The notes: generated from the sequence alone by a model not told the origin. A DNA stretch of 64,000 bases from Hyphomonas sp. CY54-11-8 (GCF_000682735.1 NZ_AWFD01000001.1:372001-436000), one strand, 5' to 3'; numbered from the stretch's first letter, positions 37,412 through 46,480 are shown. Numbers and translations: made by a program.

Positions 37412-38023
37412 TCAGCTGGTGGGGCCGAACGGGTTCGTACCTGAACCGGACGATGTCACACGGGCGATTTCAGACACGCGCCGCGGACGCAGGTAGAATT
37501 TGTCGCTGATCGTCTTCGAGGTCGTAATGATGTAGCCGATGTCGCTCTCATACGGATAGCTGACTTCGGCCATGATGATTGAGCCGGGGGAGGGCATGAT
37601 CCCGGTAGGCAGGGTTACCGTCGTGCCTTTCGTATACGGCGTCATGTTGTGAGCGTCGGACCAGGCCACTTTCGGATTGCCGTCGCCATTGTCGACAATG
37701 CTTGAGATACGCATCTCGGCCGTGGTTGCGTCATACGGCTCCATCAGGACTTTTGCCGCTGCAAACATTTCCGCCATGTCGGCATCCGTCACGGTCGTGA
37801 GACGGGCGGTCAGGTCACCAAGGCTAGCGCTGGTCTGGGTGACCCGGCGGTCGGCTTCCATCAGGAAATTGAGTTCGATGGCGCCGAGATAGAGCATGAT
37901 CAGCAGGGGCGAGATCAGAGCGAACTCGACCGCAGAAATGCCCCGCTCATTGTAACGAAGCCCGCGGATGCCGCGCCAGTTCAGACGAGGGTTGAGCCGC
38001 GAAAGAAGGGTACGTTTGGCCAT
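37412..38023 (-). CDS. TadE/TadG-family pseudopilin
   Basis: A 203-residue protein with a basic N-terminus, then the processed-pilin-like motif NERGISAVEFALISPLLIMLYLGAIEL (about 26-51), where the conserved glutamate (E32 region) of TadE/TadF-type prepilins lies in the single membrane helix. The rest is a periplasmic domain without cysteines that resembles TadG-like minor pilins. It probably caps or initiates Flp pilus assembly after cleavage by the prepilin peptidase encoded at 39777. Three bases separate it from the upstream TadE-type gene, indicating an operon. Confidence 0.82.
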   Translation of the reverse strand: MAKRTLLSRLNPRLNWRGIRGLRYNERGISAVEFALISPLLIMLYLGAIELNFLMEADRRVTQTSASLGDLTARLTTVTDADMAEMFAAAKVLMEPYDATTAEMRISSIVDNGDGNPKVAWSDAHNMTPYTKGTTVTLPTGIMPSPGSIIMAEVSYPYESDIGYIITTSKTISDKFYLRPRRVSEIARVTSSGSGTNPFGPTS

Positions 38024-38026
38024 GGA

Positions 38027-38587
38027 TCAGTCTCCGAATGGCTCGTTGCGGAAGACGGTCGTGGCCGAAATCAGGTGCTTGCCATTGGCCATGTTTGCCA
38101 GAGGGGCAGACAGGACCGGCGTCACCAGACCCCACTCATAATAGACGCGCACAGCCACGATTTCATTGGCGCCACCTGGCTGGAAGTCAAAGTCGCTGTC
38201 ATCGAAATTACCATCCGAATCGAGCGGGGATCCCAAATTGGCGGCGCTGAAGCTGGTGAGCCGCTTCACGTCGATGTGCAGGCTCGCATCGCATCCCATC
38301 AGGCCGAACATCTCGTCACAGACGGAGTTCTGGAATTCGACTTTGGAAAACCCGGCTTCTTGCGCCTGGCCGGTCCGGATCTCACGAGAGGCGTCCGACA
38401 CGGCATGTTCCAGTACGGTCGACATGATGAAGATCAGGCAGATCTCCATCAGGCCGAAAATGATGAAAAAGAAAGGCGCAGCGATCAGGGCGAATTCCAC
38501 CGCCGTCTGGCCACGGCGTTCAGTCGCCCACTCTGCAAGCTTGCGCTGCAGTCTGGATGTCAGAAATCCCGCATTCGGCGAACGCAT
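38027..38587 (-). CDS. tadE: TadE-family pseudopilin
   Basis: A 186-residue protein of the TadE-like family: basic N-terminus and RRGQTAVEFALIAAPFFFIIFG (about 24-45) with the invariant glutamate in the hydrophobic helix, followed by a periplasmic domain with a cysteine pair (SVCDEMFGLMGCDAS). It is the upstream partner of the second pseudopilin and both are transcribed away from the pilin gene. Minor pilins of this type are required for Flp pilus formation in Tad systems. Confidence 0.85.
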   Translation of the reverse strand: MRSPNAGFLTSRLQRKLAEWATERRGQTAVEFALIAAPFFFIIFGLMEICLIFIMSTVLEHAVSDASREIRTGQAQEAGFSKVEFQNSVCDEMFGLMGCDASLHIDVKRLTSFSAANLGSPLDSDGNFDDSDFDFQPGGANEIVAVRVYYEWGLVTPVLSAPLANMANGKHLISATTVFRNEPFGD

Positions 38588-38728
38588 CCCAAACCCCTCT
38601 CTCAGAGTCGCTCAGTCTTCTGGCTACCAGATCTGGGTTTGCGGCCCGTTTCAGAGATCGTACAAATTTCAAGGAATTCCCGACGTAAAGCCGGAGACGA
38701 CCGTGGCGACCCGGATTTAGGCGCCAGA

Positions 38729-39172
38729 TCAGTCGGCGTTTGTCAGGGCCTGCATACCCATCTGCTGCTGCATCAGATCATCGAAATGCTGGACGTTGTC
38801 GCCCGGGCTGATGATAGAGCGGCAGGACGGGGCACAGTCATAAGTGAAATTCGACCCGTTACGATTCACGGTGACGAGATTTGACGTATTGGCTGTGACA
38901 ACGACTTCGGTATTCAGGATCTGGTTCCCCGAACGGTCGAACACCATCAGATTGGTGGTGCCGAATGTCTTGCCGGTGATAAAGATCAGATGTTCGTCAT
39001 GAACGGCAACGTCTGCAATGTTCCGGTTACCGAGTACAACACTTGCTGCCGTCCCCTTCATTTTGAGCGGGACAGTCTTGTTGGTTTCGACGGTCAAAGG
39101 TCCCGCAATTGCCGGGAGCACCATCAGGCTGGCGGCCAGGCCGAATGCGCAAGTCCGTGCGAAAGTTTTCAT
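38729..39172 (-). CDS. Stand-alone secretin N-domain protein of the Tad locus
   Basis: A 147-residue exported protein: signal peptide (MKTFARTCAFGLAASLMVLPAIAG), then a domain matching the N-terminal (pilus assembly N) domain of CpaC encoded at 41237: both share a V-F-D-R-x-G-N-Q-x-L-N signature followed by beta strands. The C-terminal part (about 95-147) carries a CAPSC cysteine pair and is not secretin-like; the beta-barrel domain is entirely missing. It may form an accessory ring or chaperone-like contact with the CpaC secretin. Divergent from the pilin gene across a 293-bp gap. Confidence 0.8.
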   Translation of the reverse strand: MKTFARTCAFGLAASLMVLPAIAGPLTVETNKTVPLKMKGTAASVVLGNRNIADVAVHDEHLIFITGKTFGTTNLMVFDRSGNQILNTEVVVTANTSNLVTVNRNGSNFTYDCAPSCRSIISPGDNVQHFDDLMQQQMGMQALTNAD

Positions 39173-39465
39173 GTCTGGTCACTCCGGGAATGATTTCGTG
39201 CAATTTGTCTGAAGAAAGTTTCACGAGTGCTAACTGCCTAAAAGCTCGCTTTTCCGGATGAGCTATGTATATAAAGAATCCAAGTAAGGCCGCAGGGGCC
39301 GAACCTGTCCGCACCCGGATTCAGGTAGTAAACAAATCCCTGTAACCCCTTCATGGAATTTCTGTTTCTCTCAACTCGATGTGAACAATAATCGCGTAGA
39401 GTTCGAACTGTTCCGGCAGACAAATGAGAACCGGGGCGCGAACAAATGCATGATGGGAGTTTCCA
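39173..39465. other. Intergenic region before the pilin gene
   Basis: The 293 bp between the divergent secretin-N-domain gene and the pilin gene show no gene. AT-rich elements such as TATATAAAG (near 39265) and CAATAAT (near 39388) may be promoter -10 regions for the two sides. No TTAA-N7-TTAA CtrA site or sigma-54 GG-N10-GC element was found here. Confidence 0.45.
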
Positions 39466-39621
39466 ATGTTTGCACGTTTTCTGAAAGACGAGTCGGGTGC
39501 TACGGCTATCGAATACGGCCTTATCGCCGCTCTGATCGCTGTTGCCATCATCGGTGGTGTTACGGCTCTTGGTACGAACGCTAACGCCAAGTTCCAGGAA
39601 GTCGCTACTGCGATGTCCTAA
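39466..39621 (+). CDS. pilA: Flp/Tad type IVb pilin
   Basis: A complete 51-residue prepilin with ribosome site GGGAG upstream. It starts MFARFLKDESGATAIEYGL: a short basic leader ending in Gly11, the cleavage point, followed by ATAIEYGLIAALIAVAIIGG, the Flp hydrophobic helix with the conserved Glu-Tyr pair (E16-Y17) of type IVb pilins. The short C-terminus ends KFQEVATAMS. It is the major subunit of the adhesive Flp pilus and is processed by the CpaA peptidase encoded just downstream. A hairpin and a strong terminator follow the stop. Confidence 0.95.
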   Translation: MFARFLKDESGATAIEYGLIAALIAVAIIGGVTALGTNANAKFQEVATAMS

Positions 39622-39623
39622 TC

Positions 39624-39640
39624 GTAGTTCTCAGAACTAC
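39624..39640 (+). repeat. Hairpin directly after the pilin stop
   Basis: GTAGTTC (39624-39630) and GAACTAC (39634-39640) are perfect 7-bp inverted arms with a TCA loop, two bases after the pilin stop codon and before the terminator. It may protect the short pilin mRNA or slow the polymerase; no U-tract follows it. Confidence 0.5.
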
Positions 39641-39656
39641 TGATTACCTAGAAGAG

Positions 39657-39685
39657 GCCGCCGGGTTTTCCCGGCGGTCTTTTTC
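39657..39685 (+). terminator. Rho-independent terminator of the pilin gene
   Basis: CCGCCGGG (39658-39665) pairs with CCCGGCGG (39670-39677) around a TTTT loop and is followed by TCTTTTTC. The strong GC stem plus T-tract is a classic intrinsic terminator, expected to make the abundant pilin mRNA largely monocistronic and to limit read-through into cpaA. Confidence 0.9.
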
Positions 39686-39776
39686 TTTGGCCAATGGCCC
39701 GGGATCCAGTGATCAGCATTCCTTAGGATTTAGGGGGCAGGGTCCGGCGCAGTCCTTTCTGATGGGGAGTGCGGAC

Positions 39777-40292
39777 ATGATTCTGGTCATTCTTGGCGGG
39801 CTATTCCTCGCCCTCTGCCTTTTTGCGGCACTTCACGATGTGAACAGTTTGACGATTCCGAACTGGCTGAATCTGGTGCTTGCTGGCCTGTTCATTCCCG
39901 CGGCAGCATTTTCCGGCCTCCCCATGGAAATTATTTTCGGACACGTGCTGGCCGGCCTGGCAGCTTTTGTGATTGCTTTCGGCCTGTTTGCGTTCCGCAT
40001 TTTTGGGGGAGGGGATGCGAAAATGATCCCGGCCGTCATGCTTTGGGTCGGGCCTTCAGCGTCCTTGCAGTTCATTTTTGCGATGGCGCTTGTCGGCGGT
40101 CTCTGTGCAATGATCATTGTGCTTGTGCGGAACACGATACCGGCGGCCGTTGTGCCGGGGCCGATCCGCGCTCCGTTTGAAGAAAAAGCCGGCGTTCCTT
40201 ACGGTGTGGCCATCGCGGCGGGGGCCTTCTTCGCCAGCCCAGCGTCTCCAATTCTTTCCCAAACGTTAAGATCAGCCGGAGTAATCGGTTAA
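39777..40292 (+). CDS. cpaA: Prepilin peptidase CpaA/TadV
   Basis: A 171-residue inner-membrane aspartic protease that cleaves the Flp pilin and pseudopilin leaders. About five to six helices; the two catalytic aspartates are in ALHDVNSLTIPNWLN (Asp near residue 20) and the GxGD-type motif FGGGDAKMIPA (about 77-87). It lacks the N-methyltransferase domain of PilD, as usual for TadV. The ATG at 39777 is chosen because GGGGAG lies 7 bases before it; upstream in-frame starts would add a polar stretch. Its stop overlaps a candidate CtrA site before cpaB. Confidence 0.92.
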   Translation: MILVILGGLFLALCLFAALHDVNSLTIPNWLNLVLAGLFIPAAAFSGLPMEIIFGHVLAGLAAFVIAFGLFAFRIFGGGDAKMIPAVMLWVGPSASLQFIFAMALVGGLCAMIIVLVRNTIPAAVVPGPIRAPFEEKAGVPYGVAIAAGAFFASPASPILSQTLRSAGVIG

Positions 40293-40303
40293 CGTTGCTT
40301 TAG
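40289..40303 (+). promoter_or_regulatory. CtrA-like site upstream of cpaB
   Basis: TTAA-CGTTGCT-TTAG matches TTAA-N7-TTAA at seven of eight bases and spans the cpaA stop codon, about 90 bp before cpaB. In Caulobacter, pilus genes are under CtrA control, which makes the site plausible; one near match is weak evidence. Confidence 0.35.
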
Positions 40304-40391
40304 GCGTGCTGTGGGAATCTGACTCGTGGATGGGGATGAGCGCTGACCGGCCAGAGTCCCTGTGTATCGTAATTTAGGGGAGTTACACTCC

Positions 40392-41234
40392 ATGTCACCG
40401 ATGCGTCTCATTATCCTGATTGGCGCGGCCGCTGCGGCCATAGCGGCAGCGTTTCTCGTCCGGGGGCTGACCCAGCCGCAGACCGTGACGCAGACCGTTA
40501 CTGAGCAGCAGACCGTGTTGCAGACGAGAGAAGTCTCCGAGACTCACGTTCTCGTCGCGAAGCGCGACCTGATGGTTGGTGACCTTCTGTCACCCGATGA
40601 TTTTGAATGGGCGCCATGGCCCGAGAAAAACGTCGTGGATGGTTACAAGACGGAAGAAGCTGACGCTGACGCAATCGCAGAACTGTCGGGAAGCGTCGTG
40701 CGCATTCCAATCTATGCAGAAGAGCCTGTCCTTCCGCAAAAGCTGGTCATGAAGGGCGAGACCGGCTTCATGGCCGCGCTGCTGTCGCCCGGTATGCGGG
40801 CCATCTCCGTGGAGATCTCGACCGAATCGGCGTCCGGCGGCTTCATCCTTCCGGATGACCGGGTGGATGTGATCCTGACCTATCAGGCGCAGGTCGCCAT
40901 GGCTGAAGCGGTTCTGGACCGCCCTGTGACTGAAACCATTCTCCAGAATGTCCGGGTGCTGGCAATCGACCAGGTCTTTTACCAGGGCGAATCCGAATCG
41001 GCCTCCCAGATCGGCAATACAGCCACACTGGAAGTGAAGCCGGACGAAGCGGAACTGATCGCCCATTCGCAGCGTCTCGGCACGTTGTCGCTGTCGCTGC
41101 GGCCGTGGTCGGATGCAGGTGACACAGGGTCGCGGGGCGCAAGGACTGACCTCCTGCGCGGCGGCGGTACGCCCGGAAACGGCATCACAATTTATCGCAA
41201 TGGCCAGGCAGCGTCCGGCCTTGGGGGTAGCTGA
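40392..41234 (+). CDS. cpaB: Flp pilus assembly protein CpaB (RcpC)
   Basis: A 280-residue inner-membrane/periplasmic protein: N-terminal helix MRLIILIGAAAAAIAAAFLVRG, a periplasmic SAF domain (about 45-115; HVLVAKRDLMVGDLLSPDDF) and the RcpC/CpaB domain (MRAISVEISTESASGGFILPDDRVDVIL). It associates with the CpaC secretin in the outer part of the Tad machine. The ATG at 40392 follows AGGGGAG at a slightly long spacing; a second ATG nine bases later is also possible. First gene of the contiguous cpaB-tadC operon. Confidence 0.92.
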   Translation: MSPMRLIILIGAAAAAIAAAFLVRGLTQPQTVTQTVTEQQTVLQTREVSETHVLVAKRDLMVGDLLSPDDFEWAPWPEKNVVDGYKTEEADADAIAELSGSVVRIPIYAEEPVLPQKLVMKGETGFMAALLSPGMRAISVEISTESASGGFILPDDRVDVILTYQAQVAMAEAVLDRPVTETILQNVRVLAIDQVFYQGESESASQIGNTATLEVKPDEAELIAHSQRLGTLSLSLRPWSDAGDTGSRGARTDLLRGGGTPGNGITIYRNGQAASGLGGS

Positions 41235-41236
41235 GC

Positions 41237-42802
41237 ATGAAGGCCTTCCAGAAAGCCAGAACGGCAGCTGTAATTGCCTTGTCGCTCGCGATAGGGCCGG
41301 CGGCTTTGGCGGGACCAAATACATTCGGGACCCAGATCACCCAACCGGGTGAATCCGCGGTCAGCGAGCAAGTGACACTCGGGCTGAACAAGTCGACAAT
41401 CATCGACCTGAGCGCGCCTGCAGCAGATGTCGTGATCACGAATCCGGAGATTGCCGACGCCATTGTGCAGACGTCGCAGCGGATCATCTTCCGGGGCATG
41501 GATTACGGGCAGACCAATGCCTTTGTTTTTGACCGCCAGGGCAACCAGCTTCTCAATCTCGAAATCAATGTCGAGATGGATATGGCCAGCATCCAGCAGA
41601 TGATTGCCCGCCATGTGCCGGGTGCCCGGGTCAAGGTTGAAGGCCTGAACGGTAATGTGGTGATTACCGGAACCACGGACAGCCTGTCCGAATCCGACGC
41701 TGTGGAACGTCTTGTCGAAGCCTATCTGGGCAGCGGTGAGGAAGAAGAGACCAAAGTCATCAACATGATCGACATTGCGGCGAAGGACCAGGTGCTCCTG
41801 GAAGTCCGCGTTGTCGAGATGCAGCGCAATGCGATCAAGCAGCTTGGGATCAATCTGAGCGGGGCACCGACCTTCGGTGACCTCGGCAATCTGGTCGAGC
41901 GCCAGCTGTTCGTTGGCAACAATCCGCCCGTGAATGCTGATACGACCGCGCTCTTCCCGGGGCTGCCGTTCGACGTCTCCTCGAAAGTCGGTTCGAGCCT
42001 GGGCTATCCGCTTCAGGGACGCTCCTTGGGCGGCTTCTCCGGCCGTGCTACGTACAGCAATTATGTTGGCCAGGACCTCCAGTCGAGCGTCGGTGTTGAA
42101 CTGAATGCGCTGGAGCGTATTGGCATCGTCAAAACACTGGCCGAACCGAATATTGTCGCCATGTCTGGCGAGAGTGCGAAATTCCTTGCTGGCGGTGAAT
42201 TCCCTGTACCGGTCGGTCAGGACCAGAATGGCCGGATTACGGTCGAGTTCAAGCCTTACGGCGTCGGTCTCGGCTTTACGCCGGTCGTCTTGTCGGAAGG
42301 CCGTATCTCCCTGAAGATCTCGACGGAAGTTTCCGAGCTGAGCTCCGAGGGCGCCTTCCAGGGCGAGAGCACCACGATTGTCGACGCTCAGGGCAACACC
42401 ACCTCCTATGAAGGTGTGACCCTGCCGGCGCTCTCTGTCCGCCGGGCCGAGTCGGTGATTGAGCTGCCGTCTGGTGGCTCGATGATGATGGCGGGTCTGA
42501 TCCAGTCGCAGTCGCGTCAGAGCCTCGACCAGATTCCTGGCCTCAAGAAGTTGCCGATCCTGGGCGCGCTGTTCCAGTCCCGCGACTTCATCCAGGAGGA
42601 GACCGAACTCGTCGTGATCGTGACGCCTTATCTGGTCGACCCGACCAAGAAGGACCAGCTTCGTACGCCAGCTGACGGTTATGCAAACGCTTCGGACGCG
42701 AAGACGATCTTCTTCGGGAAGCTGAATGAACAATATGGCCGCAACGGTGAACCCGTATCGGCATCCGACTATCGTGCCCCTGTGGGCTTTATCGAGGAAT
42801 AG
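41237..42802 (+). CDS. cpaC: Flp pilus outer-membrane secretin CpaC (RcpA)
   Basis: A 521-residue secretin forming the outer-membrane channel of the pilus. Signal peptide (about 1-26, AAVIALSLAIGPAALA), pilus-assembly N domain (about 35-120), a BON-like domain (about 105-160, VKVEGLNGNVVITGTTDS) and the C-terminal secretin barrel (about 250-500) with the VPVGQDQNGRITVEFKPYGVGLGFTP and GGSMMMAGLIQSQS blocks. Starts two bases after cpaB. The N domain is repeated as a separate protein at 38729. Confidence 0.95.
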   Translation: MKAFQKARTAAVIALSLAIGPAALAGPNTFGTQITQPGESAVSEQVTLGLNKSTIIDLSAPAADVVITNPEIADAIVQTSQRIIFRGMDYGQTNAFVFDRQGNQLLNLEINVEMDMASIQQMIARHVPGARVKVEGLNGNVVITGTTDSLSESDAVERLVEAYLGSGEEEETKVINMIDIAAKDQVLLEVRVVEMQRNAIKQLGINLSGAPTFGDLGNLVERQLFVGNNPPVNADTTALFPGLPFDVSSKVGSSLGYPLQGRSLGGFSGRATYSNYVGQDLQSSVGVELNALERIGIVKTLAEPNIVAMSGESAKFLAGGEFPVPVGQDQNGRITVEFKPYGVGLGFTPVVLSEGRISLKISTEVSELSSEGAFQGESTTIVDAQGNTTSYEGVTLPALSVRRAESVIELPSGGSMMMAGLIQSQSRQSLDQIPGLKKLPILGALFQSRDFIQEETELVVIVTPYLVDPTKKDQLRTPADGYANASDAKTIFFGKLNEQYGRNGEPVSASDYRAPVGFIEE

Positions 42803-42813
42803 GGGACCAGAAG

Positions 42814-43527
42814 GTGACCAGGATCCTGAAACCCACCGCCACTTTGATTGTTGCCGGCATTGGCATGGCAGCGCTGAGCGCTTGCTCCAGCGTGGCCCCA
42901 TCGAATGTACCTGCCGCCTATCTGCAGGGAACCGCGCTGGACCGGAATGCCATCCGCGTTGAGAAGAAGACTGAATTCCTGGAGATTGCGATCCACCCGC
43001 AAGCATCGGAAGTCAGCCTCGCAGACAAGGCTGCGATTTCGAACTTCGTTTCGGCGTACCGGGATCATGGCCATGGCCTGCTGATCATGTCCTTGCCAGC
43101 CTCATCCGCCAATCCGCAGCTCGCTGTTGCGGCGGTCGCCGAGGCCCGCGCGATCGCCTACGAGAATGGCGTTCAGTATGAAGAGATCGAGGGAACGCAT
43201 CATGGCGAAGATTCCCTCGTGTCCGAACCGATGATCCTGGCGTTCCAGGCCTACGATGCGATTGCGCCAGATTGTCCTTCTCAGGCGACGATCGACTATT
43301 CGGACATCAGTTCAAACAATGAACGGGCGACGCTCGGTTGCTCTATCCGTGCGAACCTCGCAGTGATGATCGCCGATCCGGCCGACCTTCTCGGAAGCCG
43401 GCCGCTGGACAGCGCCGATCCGGTTCGCCGCAGCGTTATTCTTGAGAAATTCCGTAAGGGGGAATCGACGGCTTCCACGCGCGGCAGCGATGAATCCGGC
43501 ACCGTCTCCCAAGCCGTTTCGAACTAG
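42814..43527 (+). CDS. cpaD: Pilus assembly lipoprotein CpaD
   Basis: A 237-residue outer-membrane lipoprotein of the CpaD family. Signal peptide ends with lipobox LSAC (Cys at about residue 24), then the CpaD domain with FVSAYRDHGHGLLIMSLPA and the C-terminal NNERATLGCSIRANLAVMIADPADLLGSRP block, which is diagnostic of the family. It likely helps localise the CpaC secretin. Lies 11 bp after cpaC and 26 bp before cpaE. Confidence 0.92.
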   Translation: MTRILKPTATLIVAGIGMAALSACSSVAPSNVPAAYLQGTALDRNAIRVEKKTEFLEIAIHPQASEVSLADKAAISNFVSAYRDHGHGLLIMSLPASSANPQLAVAAVAEARAIAYENGVQYEEIEGTHHGEDSLVSEPMILAFQAYDAIAPDCPSQATIDYSDISSNNERATLGCSIRANLAVMIADPADLLGSRPLDSADPVRRSVILEKFRKGESTASTRGSDESGTVSQAVSN

Positions 43528-43553
43528 AGCGTAAGACAAGGAATAAACAAGCC

Positions 43554-44957
43554 ATGTCCAGTGAAAAGCCGCTCCACGAATCCGATTTCGAATCCGACTT
43601 CGAAGACGTCTTCGCAGATGATCCATTGGCGGATCTGGCCCTGCCGAAAGAGGAGCCGGTGGCCGAAGAGATGGAAGAGTCTTCGGTAATGGTCGATCTG
43701 GATACGCCGCAGCGTGAAGTCGAGTTTGACCAACCGGTCTTTTCTGCGCCTGAGGATGGCCTGGGGGGAGATTCCGTCCTGCCCGCCATTTCGATCCAGG
43801 TCTTCTACGAGCGCGATGAAACCCGCCTGTTGATGGAAGTTTGCTCCCGTGACCGGCGCATGGGCCGCGCCACGATCGAGGCGCACCCGGGCGGCATTTC
43901 CGCGGCGACCGAATATATGCGCGTAAACCCGACGCCAAACCTGCTCATCATCGAGTCGTCTGCCCGTTCGGCCCAGCTTCTGTCCGAGATCGATCAGCTG
44001 GCAGAACATTGCGACGAAACAGTCAAGGTGATGGTTGTCGGCGCGATCAACGATATCGCCCTGTATCGCCAACTGGTTGCCCGCGGCGTCAGCGAGTACG
44101 TTGTCCCGCCATTCCAGCCCCTGCAGATTCTCCGGACCATCTCTGGTCTCTTCGCTGATCCGGATGCGCCATTTGTCGGCAAACAGATTTCCGTGGTTGG
44201 TGCGAAAGGTGGGGTCGGGGCCTCGACAATTGCCCACAACCTGGCTTGGGCCATGGCAGAGAACACCAAGGTCAATACGACACTGGTCGATCTTGATCTG
44301 TCATTCGGGACCACGGCGCTGGATTTCAATCAGGAGCCGGCGCAGACGATCGCCGACGCCTTGCTCCAGCCGGAACGGGCAGATGATGCCGTGATCGAGC
44401 GTCTGCTTGCCAAGGCAAGTGACCGGCTCTCCCTGTTTACGGCGCCTGCCTCGATCGGCCAGATCATGGACATCCCGGATGAGTCCTACATCTCTGTGAT
44501 CGAAGTCGTCCGCCGGAACGTGCCATTCCTGGTTCTGGACCTTCCGCATGTGTGGAGCCGCTGGGTGCAGCGCACGCTCGTTGCGTCCGATGAAGTGATC
44601 ATCGTCTGCCAGCCGGATCTCGCATCCCTGCGCAACGGCAAGAACTATATCGACCAGTTGAAGGCAGCGCGTCCCAACGACAACCCGCCGCGTCTCGTCA
44701 TAAACATGTCGGGTGTGCCGAAGCGGCCGGAAATTCCGGTGAAAGACTTCGGCGCCGCGATTGGCGTTGAGCCGGAAGTGATCCTGCCGTTCGAACCGGA
44801 ATTGTTCGGCACCGCGGCAAACAACGGACAAATGATTTCCGAGACAGACGGGGCATCTCGCTCCGCTCAGGCAATCGACCATATGGCTTCGCTGCTTACC
44901 GGGCGCTCGGTTGCGGCGCAGCAGAAATCCATCTTCAAGAAACTGTTGGGCAAGTAA
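43554..44957 (+). CDS. cpaE: Pilus localisation ATPase-like protein CpaE/TadZ
   Basis: A 467-residue protein: acidic N-terminus, a receiver-like domain (about 80-200; LLIIESSARSAQLLSEIDQLA, VVGAINDIALYRQLVARGVSEYVVPPF) without the usual phosphoacceptor set, and a MinD/ParA-type domain (about 210-450). The deviant Walker A reads GAKGGVGAST (216-225): the first lysine is kept, the second is replaced by alanine, a feature typical of TadZ/CpaE and expected to weaken ATP hydrolysis. It places the pilus machine at the pole in related bacteria. Confidence 0.94.
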   Translation: MSSEKPLHESDFESDFEDVFADDPLADLALPKEEPVAEEMEESSVMVDLDTPQREVEFDQPVFSAPEDGLGGDSVLPAISIQVFYERDETRLLMEVCSRDRRMGRATIEAHPGGISAATEYMRVNPTPNLLIIESSARSAQLLSEIDQLAEHCDETVKVMVVGAINDIALYRQLVARGVSEYVVPPFQPLQILRTISGLFADPDAPFVGKQISVVGAKGGVGASTIAHNLAWAMAENTKVNTTLVDLDLSFGTTALDFNQEPAQTIADALLQPERADDAVIERLLAKASDRLSLFTAPASIGQIMDIPDESYISVIEVVRRNVPFLVLDLPHVWSRWVQRTLVASDEVIIVCQPDLASLRNGKNYIDQLKAARPNDNPPRLVINMSGVPKRPEIPVKDFGAAIGVEPEVILPFEPELFGTAANNGQMISETDGASRSAQAIDHMASLLTGRSVAAQQKSIFKKLLGK

Positions 44958-44981
44958 GGCCTGACAAGGCGGGACATACGA

Positions 44982-46478
44982 ATGGCATTCGGGAAACGTT
45001 CACCTTCTGCGACACCGACAGCGGCACCGGCCTCTGCGCCGGCGCCGAAGGCTGCACCTGCGCCAGCCGCACCGCGTCCGGAGGCCGCAAAAGCGGCAGC
45101 ACCAAAACCTGTTGCGGTGAAGGGCGCGCCCAAGGCGCCGTCTCCGCCAGCCCCGGCACCGCCGGAGCCGAAGCAGGAAAAGGTCCGCCAGGTTTCACAG
45201 CAGTCTGAACAGTACTACGCAACGAAGACCACAATCTTCAATGCGCTGATCGACACGATCGACCTGTCTCAGCTGGCGCAGCTCGATTCCGAAAGCGCGC
45301 GGGAAGAGATCCGCGACATTGTCGTCGAGATCATCTCCATCAAGAATGTGGTGATGTCCCTGTCGGAGCAGGAGCAGCTGCTCGACGACATCTGTAACGA
45401 CGTTCTCGGATATGGACCTCTGGAGCCGCTTCTGGCGCGCGACGACATTGCCGATATCATGGTCAATGGTGCCGATACGACTTATATCGAGGTCAACGGC
45501 AAGATTGAACGAACCAATATCCGCTTCCGCGACAATGCCCAGCTGATGAACATCTGTCAGCGGATTGTGAGCCAGGTTGGCCGCCGCGTTGACGATTCCT
45601 CACCCATTTGTGACGCGCGACTTCTTGATGGCTCTCGTGTGAACGTGATTGCGCCGCCACTGGCGATTGACGGGCCGACCCTGACAATTCGTAAGTTCAA
45701 AAAGGACAAGCTGCGCCTTCAGGACCTTGTGAATTTTGGCTCCATCAGTGAGCCGGGTGCTGAGCTTCTCCGGATCATCGGACATTCGCGGTGTAATATC
45801 CTGATCTCCGGCGGTACGGGTTCGGGTAAGACAACCCTGCTGAACTGCTTGACCGGGTTCATTGAACCGGGCGAGCGCGTCATCACCTGCGAAGACTCCG
45901 CGGAACTCCAGCTCCAGCAGCCGCATGTCGTGCGGCTCGAGACACGTCCGCCGAACATCGAAGGCTCCGGTGAGATCACCATGCGGGATCTCGTGAAGAA
46001 CTGTCTGCGTATGCGTCCGGAACGGATCATCGTGGGCGAGGTGCGTGGCCCGGAGGCGTTTGACCTTCTCCAGGCCATGAACACCGGCCACGATGGCTCG
46101 ATGGGAACGCTGCACGCCAACAGCCCGCGCGAAGCACTCAGCCGTGTGGAATCCATGATCACGATGGGTGGTTTCTCTCTGCCGGCAAAGACAATCCGGG
46201 AGATGATCGTCGGCTCGATCGATGTCGTCGTCCAGGCATCGCGTCTTCGTGACGGTTCGCGCCGTATCATGAACGTCACCGAGGTTCTGGGTCTCGAAGG
46301 AGATACGATCGTCCTGCAGGATGTCCTGAAATATGAAATTGAGGGCGAGGACGAGAACGGCCGTGTCGTAGGCAAGCATCGCGGCACCGGTATTGGCCGT
46401 CCGCGGTTCTGGGACCGTGCTTCTTATTACAATCTTGAGCGCGAACTCGCAGCCGCCCTTGATGAGCTGGGAGGCTGA
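44982..46478 (+). CDS. cpaF: Tad secretion ATPase CpaF (TadA)
   Basis: A 498-residue type II/IV secretion ATPase powering pilus extension (and, in Tad systems, retraction). The N-terminus (about 11-63) is a low-complexity Ala/Pro linker; the ATPase core has Walker [10 protein letters not shown] (277-285), an Asp box ([11 protein letters not shown]), Walker B ([23 protein letters not shown]) and conserved His-box [15 protein letters not shown]. Only two bases separate it from tadB. Confidence 0.96.
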   Translation: MAFGKRSPSATPTAAPASAPAPKAAPAPAAPRPEAAKAAAPKPVAVKGAPKAPSPPAPAPPEPKQEKVRQVSQQSEQYYATKTTIFNALIDTIDLSQLAQLDSESAREEIRDIVVEIISIKNVVMSLSEQEQLLDDICNDVLGYGPLEPLLARDDIADIMVNGADTTYIEVNGKIERTNIRFRDNAQLMNICQRIVSQVGRRVDDSSPICDARLLDGSRVNVIAPPLAIDGPTLTIRKFKKDKLRLQDLVNFGSISEPGAELLRIIGHSRCNILISGGTGSGKTTLLNCLTGFIEPGERVITCEDSAELQLQQPHVVRLETRPPNIEGSGEITMRDLVKNCLRMRPERIIVGEVRGPEAFDLLQAMNTGHDGSMGTLHANSPREALSRVESMITMGGFSLPAKTIREMIVGSIDVVVQASRLRDGSRRIMNVTEVLGLEGDTIVLQDVLKYEIEGEDENGRVVGKHRGTGIGRPRFWDRASYYNLERELAAALDELGG

Positions 46479-46480
46479 CG

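Noticed and set aside
41192..43006. 604-codon minus-strand open frame opposite cpaC and cpaD
   Set aside because: Shadow frame; cpaC and cpaD are certain on the plus strand.
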